Of a stretch of DNA of 64,000 nucleotides, positions 60,643-64,000 are shown piece after piece; the stretch's first letter is position 1; each line of letters begins with the position of its first letter. The position numbers and the translations under genes are program-made. Below the pieces are notes generated by a model. The model did not search any database and had not been told where the DNA came from. It saw only the letters and a program-made list of their open reading frames with translations. This stretch comes from Algoriphagus lutimaris. Lineage in GTDB: Bacteria > Bacteroidota > Bacteroidia > Cytophagales > Cyclobacteriaceae. The DNA is taken from assembly GCF_017051705.1 (NCBI RefSeq), contig NZ_JAFIDJ010000002.1:62001-126000 (forward strand), read 5' to 3'.

Positions 60643-61224
60643 TTAATCCTCACTTACATTCAAGTAAGAATAACCCATCTGGTCTAATGCAATAAACGTA
60701 GTTTTAGCAGAGACTGCCATATTTACCATAGAAGTAATACTAGAAGCATCTAGGTTATAGAAGCCCATGCTTTGCCCACATACATAAAACTTCACTCCCA
60801 CCTCTTCCAAAGCTTTGATGGCTGCTAAATTGGGATTCGGTTGACTATATTTACTCTCATAATTTTCCTCATTTAGGATCGCCTGTACCAAACCTCCATG
60901 AACCACCGCAGCAATTTTTATTTTTTCAGAAGGTACTCCATTCGCAATATGGAGATTATAGGTTCTAGCCACTTCCAAAATAACAGGATGAATGGACGTA
61001 GAATCCTTGACAGATCCATATAAATCAATTGCTATTTTATAATCCAATGCCGGATTATAGGTCATCACTGGATCTTGAACAGGCATCACTCCTATCCAAG
61101 GATGAAAATCCAATACGGGGTAAGTGATCTTTTCCTTAATATGGGGAGGGATATCTCCTTGGGCAAAGCTTTGTAAAGTTGAAACTAGAAACAGGATCAA
61201 TAATGTGGGGATATACTTTTTCAT
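60643..61224 (-). CDS. Secreted DsrE/DsrF-like family protein
   Basis: 193 aa. Residues 1-21 (MKKYIPTLLILFLVSTLQSFA) are a signal peptide. The DsrE-like domain (about 62-190) has YKIAIDLYGSVKDS, KIAAVVHGGLVQAIL and VGVKFYVCGQSMGFYNLD, with a conserved single Cys near residue 150. Cytoplasmic DsrE proteins carry sulfur on such a Cys; exported members like this one are common in Bacteroidota and of unknown role. It is monocistronic, divergent from the second antiporter gene. Confidence 0.87.
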   Translation of the reverse strand: MKKYIPTLLILFLVSTLQSFAQGDIPPHIKEKITYPVLDFHPWIGVMPVQDPVMTYNPALDYKIAIDLYGSVKDSTSIHPVILEVARTYNLHIANGVPSEKIKIAAVVHGGLVQAILNEENYESKYSQPNPNLAAIKALEEVGVKFYVCGQSMGFYNLDASSITSMVNMAVSAKTTFIALDQMGYSYLNVSED

Positions 61225-61314
61225 AAAAATTTGATTTAAAGCTGATTAGAAAAATAGACATAAAAAAGATCAGTTCATCTTATTAAAAACTTCTTTTATA
61301 AATTAAATGAAAAA

Positions 61315-61328
61315 TTAATCTAGATTAA
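61315..61328. promoter_or_regulatory. Perfect 14-bp palindrome in divergent intergenic region
   Basis: TTAATCTAGATTAA is its own reverse complement. It lies between the divergent DsrE (start 61224) and antiporter (start 61421) genes, 90 bases from either start. It could be an operator for a dimeric regulator, though AT-rich DNA makes chance palindromes more likely. Confidence 0.35.
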
Positions 61329-61420
61329 CTCTATTAAAATTCAAAGAGCCATTGATTTAAATCCATCAATTTAAACCTACTTTTGATCCATAATTCATGT
61401 AAAACACCCATTCTAATCAT

Positions 61421-62401
61421 ATGATCCTTTCTTTTCTTTTATTGATCATTGGACTACTACTCCTAGTAAAAGGAGCAGATTGGTTAGTGGATGGGGCCTC
61501 TGTTTTGGCTAAAAAATACAACGTTTCTGACCTGGCAATAGGCCTGACCATCGTTGCATTTGGAACCTCAGCACCCGAACTAGTCGTAAATTCTGTGGCT
61601 GCTTCGGGAGGTTATCCAGACATTGTTTTTGGAAATGTCATTGGTTCAAATAACTTCAATTTGTTCATCATTCTAGGCATTGCGGGATTAATCACGCCAC
61701 TTTCTGTTCAGTCAAGTACCGTTTGGAAAGAAATTCCTTTTTCGCTATTGGCCGCTATCGTCTTATTGGTATTTGCCAATGATTATTTTTCAAACCCCAC
61801 CCCTATCTTATCAAGCTTGGATGGATTCATTTTATTGGGATTCTTTGCAGGCTTTCTTTTTTATGTGTTTACACAACTAAAATCTGAAGATTCCATTGAG
61901 TCAATTGCACAAAAAGATTACTCAAATCTAAAAATCTGGGGGCTGATTTTTATAGGTCTTGGAGGACTCGTAATTGGAGGAAAACTCGTAGTAGACAATG
62001 CTGTCTCCATGGCCCAGTCTTTAGGGGTTAGCGAAAAAATAATCGGATTGACCATTGTTGCTGCAGGAACTTCCCTTCCAGAACTTGCTACTTCAGTGGT
62101 AGCATCCATGAAAAAGAATAATGATATCGCCATCGGAAATATTATAGGGTCTAATATTTTCAATCTTTTTTTGATCCTTGGGGTCAGTTCCATTATTAGT
62201 CCTCTGGAGTTCAAACAAAGTTTCAATTTGGACATTTACATCCTTTTGGGTGGTACCATTTTTCTTTTTTTAGCAATGTTTACCGGAAAAAGGAAAAACC
62301 TTGACAGATGGGAGGCTGCTATCTTGCTTCTAGTTTATTTGGGTTATACGACCTTCCTTGTCTTAAAGGAAATTTCAGGTTCCAATGATCCCCTATTCTA
62401 A
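61421..62401 (+). CDS. Calcium/sodium antiporter (CaCA superfamily), second copy
   Basis: A 326-aa inner-membrane exchanger of the same family as the gene at 2405-3346. Alpha-repeat one shows GTSAPELVVNSVAASGG and GNVIGSNNFNLFIILG (about 49-90). Alpha-repeat two shows GTSLPELATSVVASMKK and GNIIGSNIFNLFLILG (about 222-260). The linker is shorter in acidic residues than in the first copy. In the first repeat the usual GSN-I-x-N is GSNNFN. The ion specificity is unknown. It is probably monocistronic. Confidence 0.93.
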   Translation: MILSFLLLIIGLLLLVKGADWLVDGASVLAKKYNVSDLAIGLTIVAFGTSAPELVVNSVAASGGYPDIVFGNVIGSNNFNLFIILGIAGLITPLSVQSSTVWKEIPFSLLAAIVLLVFANDYFSNPTPILSSLDGFILLGFFAGFLFYVFTQLKSEDSIESIAQKDYSNLKIWGLIFIGLGGLVIGGKLVVDNAVSMAQSLGVSEKIIGLTIVAAGTSLPELATSVVASMKKNNDIAIGNIIGSNIFNLFLILGVSSIISPLEFKQSFNLDIYILLGGTIFLFLAMFTGKRKNLDRWEAAILLLVYLGYTTFLVLKEISGSNDPLF

Positions 62402-62590
62402 AATCCTTCTTCATTAGTTTTTCTCAAATTAGAACAGGCTTTCTTTTTATTCTCCTTTCTATCCCTAGTTTTTAGCCTTTGGTCAATTTTTATCTGGAAT
62501 CCTCACTTATTCAGAATATCTTTTCAACTAAATACCCCAATTCATAATTTGATTTGGGGATACCAAAAACTCAAACCTAGCCTTCTTCTC

Positions 62591-64000
62591 ATGATTACAT
62601 TCCCAAAATTCAGTTTGGGAAAATCCGGAGCTCTATTTCTCTTTACAATACTTTTAAGCTCAAGCGGGTTTTCTCAACAAAATTTGGCCAAACTCTCAGG
62701 AAACATCCAGGAAAAAACTACTGGAAATCCACTTGGGTTTGCCTCAATAGCCATTTATTCAGCTAAAGACAGTTTGGTGGCTGGTGGAATTTCTGAGGAA
62801 AATGGAAAATTTTCTATTGAGGTACCGATTGGTGAGTTCTATGCCTTGATTGAATTTATGGGATTTGAATCTTATCAAAGTGAGATGCTAAACTTCTCCA
62901 TAGAAAACAACAAGATCGATCTGGGAACCATTGAACTAGAAAGTACTGCTGGTGACTTGGATGAAATAGTGGTCCAAGGCGAGAAAACATTGATGGAATT
63001 ATCCCTCGATAAAAGGATTTTCAACGTAGGAAAGGACCTTGCCAATGCAGGTGGTACTGCAAATGATATTTTGATGAATCTACCTTCTGTGTCAGTGGAC
63101 CCAGAAGGAAATGTTAGGCTTCGAGGTTCTTCGAATGTCAGAATTCTAATCGATGGCAAACCTTCTGGATTAGTAAGTTTTAAAGGAGGAGCTGGACTTA
63201 GGCAGCTTCAAGCCAATATGGTGGAACGAGTAGAAGTAATCACTAATCCCTCCGCTCGTTATGAAGCAGAGGGAATGGCCGGAGTCATCAATATCGTCCT
63301 CAAAAAAGATAATAATCAAGGATTCAACGGATCTTTTGAAGTGATTGTAGGTACTCCTCTGAATCTTGGATTTTCAACAAATCTCAATTACCGAAAAAAT
63401 CGAATCAACTGGTTTATCAATTATAGCCTCGCTCGCAGACACCAGCCAAACGTAAACGAATTATACCAAGAAGTCTACAATGAAGACGGTACAACTTCCA
63501 TTTTAAATCAAAACAATGCAGGAATTCTTAAAGGATTCAATAACAATATCAGAGGAGGACTTGATTATTATTTTAATGAGAAAAGTATTCTGACTGCATC
63601 TTATCTTTGGAGAAGAAGTGATGCGAGACGCATCACCGATATCCGCTATGAAGATTATCTAAATAATTTTGATACTTATTTAGGCTATTCTCTAAGGCAA
63701 CAAGACGAAACTGAAGCGGAGCCAAATTCAGAAGTGATTGTCAGTTACAAAAAAAGTTTTGAGCAGAAGGGTCATGAGCTCACTACTGCATTTACATATT
63801 TGAACTATTGGGAGCGGTCAGATCAGAAATTCACAGAGTCCGCTTACACGCCTGATGATCAACTGATCCCTGGTTCCAATCTCCTTCAGACTTCATTGAA
63901 CGATGAATATGAAAATCAGTATTTACTTCAATTGGATTATATCAAGCCTTTCGCAAAAGAGGGGAAATTTGAAACCGGTTTGCGTACCAGTTTCCGTGAG
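62591..64000 (+). CDS. Outer-membrane beta-barrel receptor (TonB-dependent receptor-like), 5' part
   Basis: 470 codons are visible and the frame runs off the window end. Residues 1-30 (MITFPKFSLGKSGALFLFTI ...) are a long signal peptide ending at FSQQ. About 34-115 is a CarboxypepD_reg-like domain (SGNIQEKTTGNPLGFASIAIYSA). About 150-240 is a TonB plug-like domain (ANAGGTANDILMNLPSVSVD, then VRLRGSSNVRILIDGKPSG and VERVEVITNPSARYEAEGMAG). After that come barrel strands. The arrangement matches the 'outer membrane beta-barrel' group of TonB-type receptors in Bacteroidota. The substrate is unknown and no SusD gene is visible upstream. Confidence 0.92.
   Translation, partial: MITFPKFSLGKSGALFLFTILLSSSGFSQQNLAKLSGNIQEKTTGNPLGFASIAIYSAKDSLVAGGISEENGKFSIEVPIGEFYALIEFMGFESYQSEMLNFSIENNKIDLGTIELESTAGDLDEIVVQGEKTLMELSLDKRIFNVGKDLANAGGTANDILMNLPSVSVDPEGNVRLRGSSNVRILIDGKPSGLVSFKGGAGLRQLQANMVERVEVITNPSARYEAEGMAGVINIVLKKDNNQGFNGSFEVIVGTPLNLGFSTNLNYRKNRINWFINYSLARRHQPNVNELYQEVYNEDGTTSILNQNNAGILKGFNNNIRGGLDYYFNEKSILTASYLWRRSDARRITDIRYEDYLNNFDTYLGYSLRQQDETEAEPNSEVIVSYKKSFEQKGHELTTAFTYLNYWERSDQKFTESAYTPDDQLIPGSNLLQTSLNDEYENQYLLQLDYIKPFAKEGKFETGLRTSFRE

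Overview
The window looks like a chromosomal segment of a Bacteroidota bacterium, most likely order Cytophagales (Algoriphagus/Cyclobacteriaceae-like). The evidence is AT-rich DNA, several promoters of the Bacteroidota form TTTG-N19/20-TAnnTTTG, a T9SS C-terminal sorting domain, OmpA proteins with calcium-type DSDGDG repeats, a single-chain GcvP, fused ThrA (aspartokinase-homoserine dehydrogenase), a SusC-like/TonB-type barrel at the right edge, and a GreA/GreB-like protein of the form found in this phylum. The genus is inferred; the phylum is well supported. I see no prophage, transposase, CRISPR array or defence island. Nearly all genes are ordinary core and housekeeping genes.

Layout. 0-7 kb: two tandem OmpA genes (the first cut by the window edge), upp, a Ca/Na antiporter with a small membrane protein, L-serine dehydratase, OsmC, a secreted protein, lipA and a broken small gene. 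7-15 kb: gcvP, an M28 aminopeptidase, a DEAD-box helicase, dihydroorotase and tRNA-His. 15-20 kb: a small 46-aa ORF, then a three-gene alpha-glucan operon (debranching enzyme, glycosyltransferase, GH57). 20-23 kb: panB, a PyrR-like phosphoribosyltransferase, rsgA and waaA. 23-34 kb: a phosphatase/kinase/acetyltransferase operon, a secreted Gfo/Idh oxidoreductase, lysC, fbp, a sugar dehydrogenase lipoprotein, gpsA with a PlsB-like acyltransferase, and a polyprenyl synthase. 34-39.6 kb: the thrABC operon on the minus strand, preceded by a Thr/Ile-rich leader peptide. 39.7-45.4 kb: a META lipoprotein, a Gre factor, SDR, MscS, Atl, a Na+/solute symporter, ClpS and RecR. 45.4-46.2 kb: tRNA-Ala followed by a 104-bp tandem repeat built from the 3' end of the tRNA plus its terminator. 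46.2-64 kb: three small envelope proteins, a HAD phosphatase, DUF2461, murF, a T9SS-secreted repeat protein, an amidohydrolase lipoprotein, an S9 peptidase, a disulfide reductase-like flavoprotein, a TspO relative, a secreted DsrE protein, a second Ca/Na antiporter and the start of an outer-membrane barrel receptor.

How they work together. thrA-thrB-thrC (aspartate to threonine) is probably controlled by ribosome-mediated attenuation. gpsA and the PlsB-like gene supply and acylate glycerol-3-phosphate. The debranching enzyme, GT and GH57 enzyme form a storage-glucan unit. pyrC, upp and the PyrR-like gene cover parts of pyrimidine supply.

The two observations I consider strongest are (1) the tRNA-Ala-derived tandem array at 45535-46161, which carries six consecutive intrinsic terminators and five copies of a REP-like hairpin grown out of the T-arm, and (2) the threonine-operon leader peptide MSTGIYITITG* at 39425-39390 with two mutually exclusive RNA hairpins. 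Promoter, terminator and operator calls are by eye and untested.
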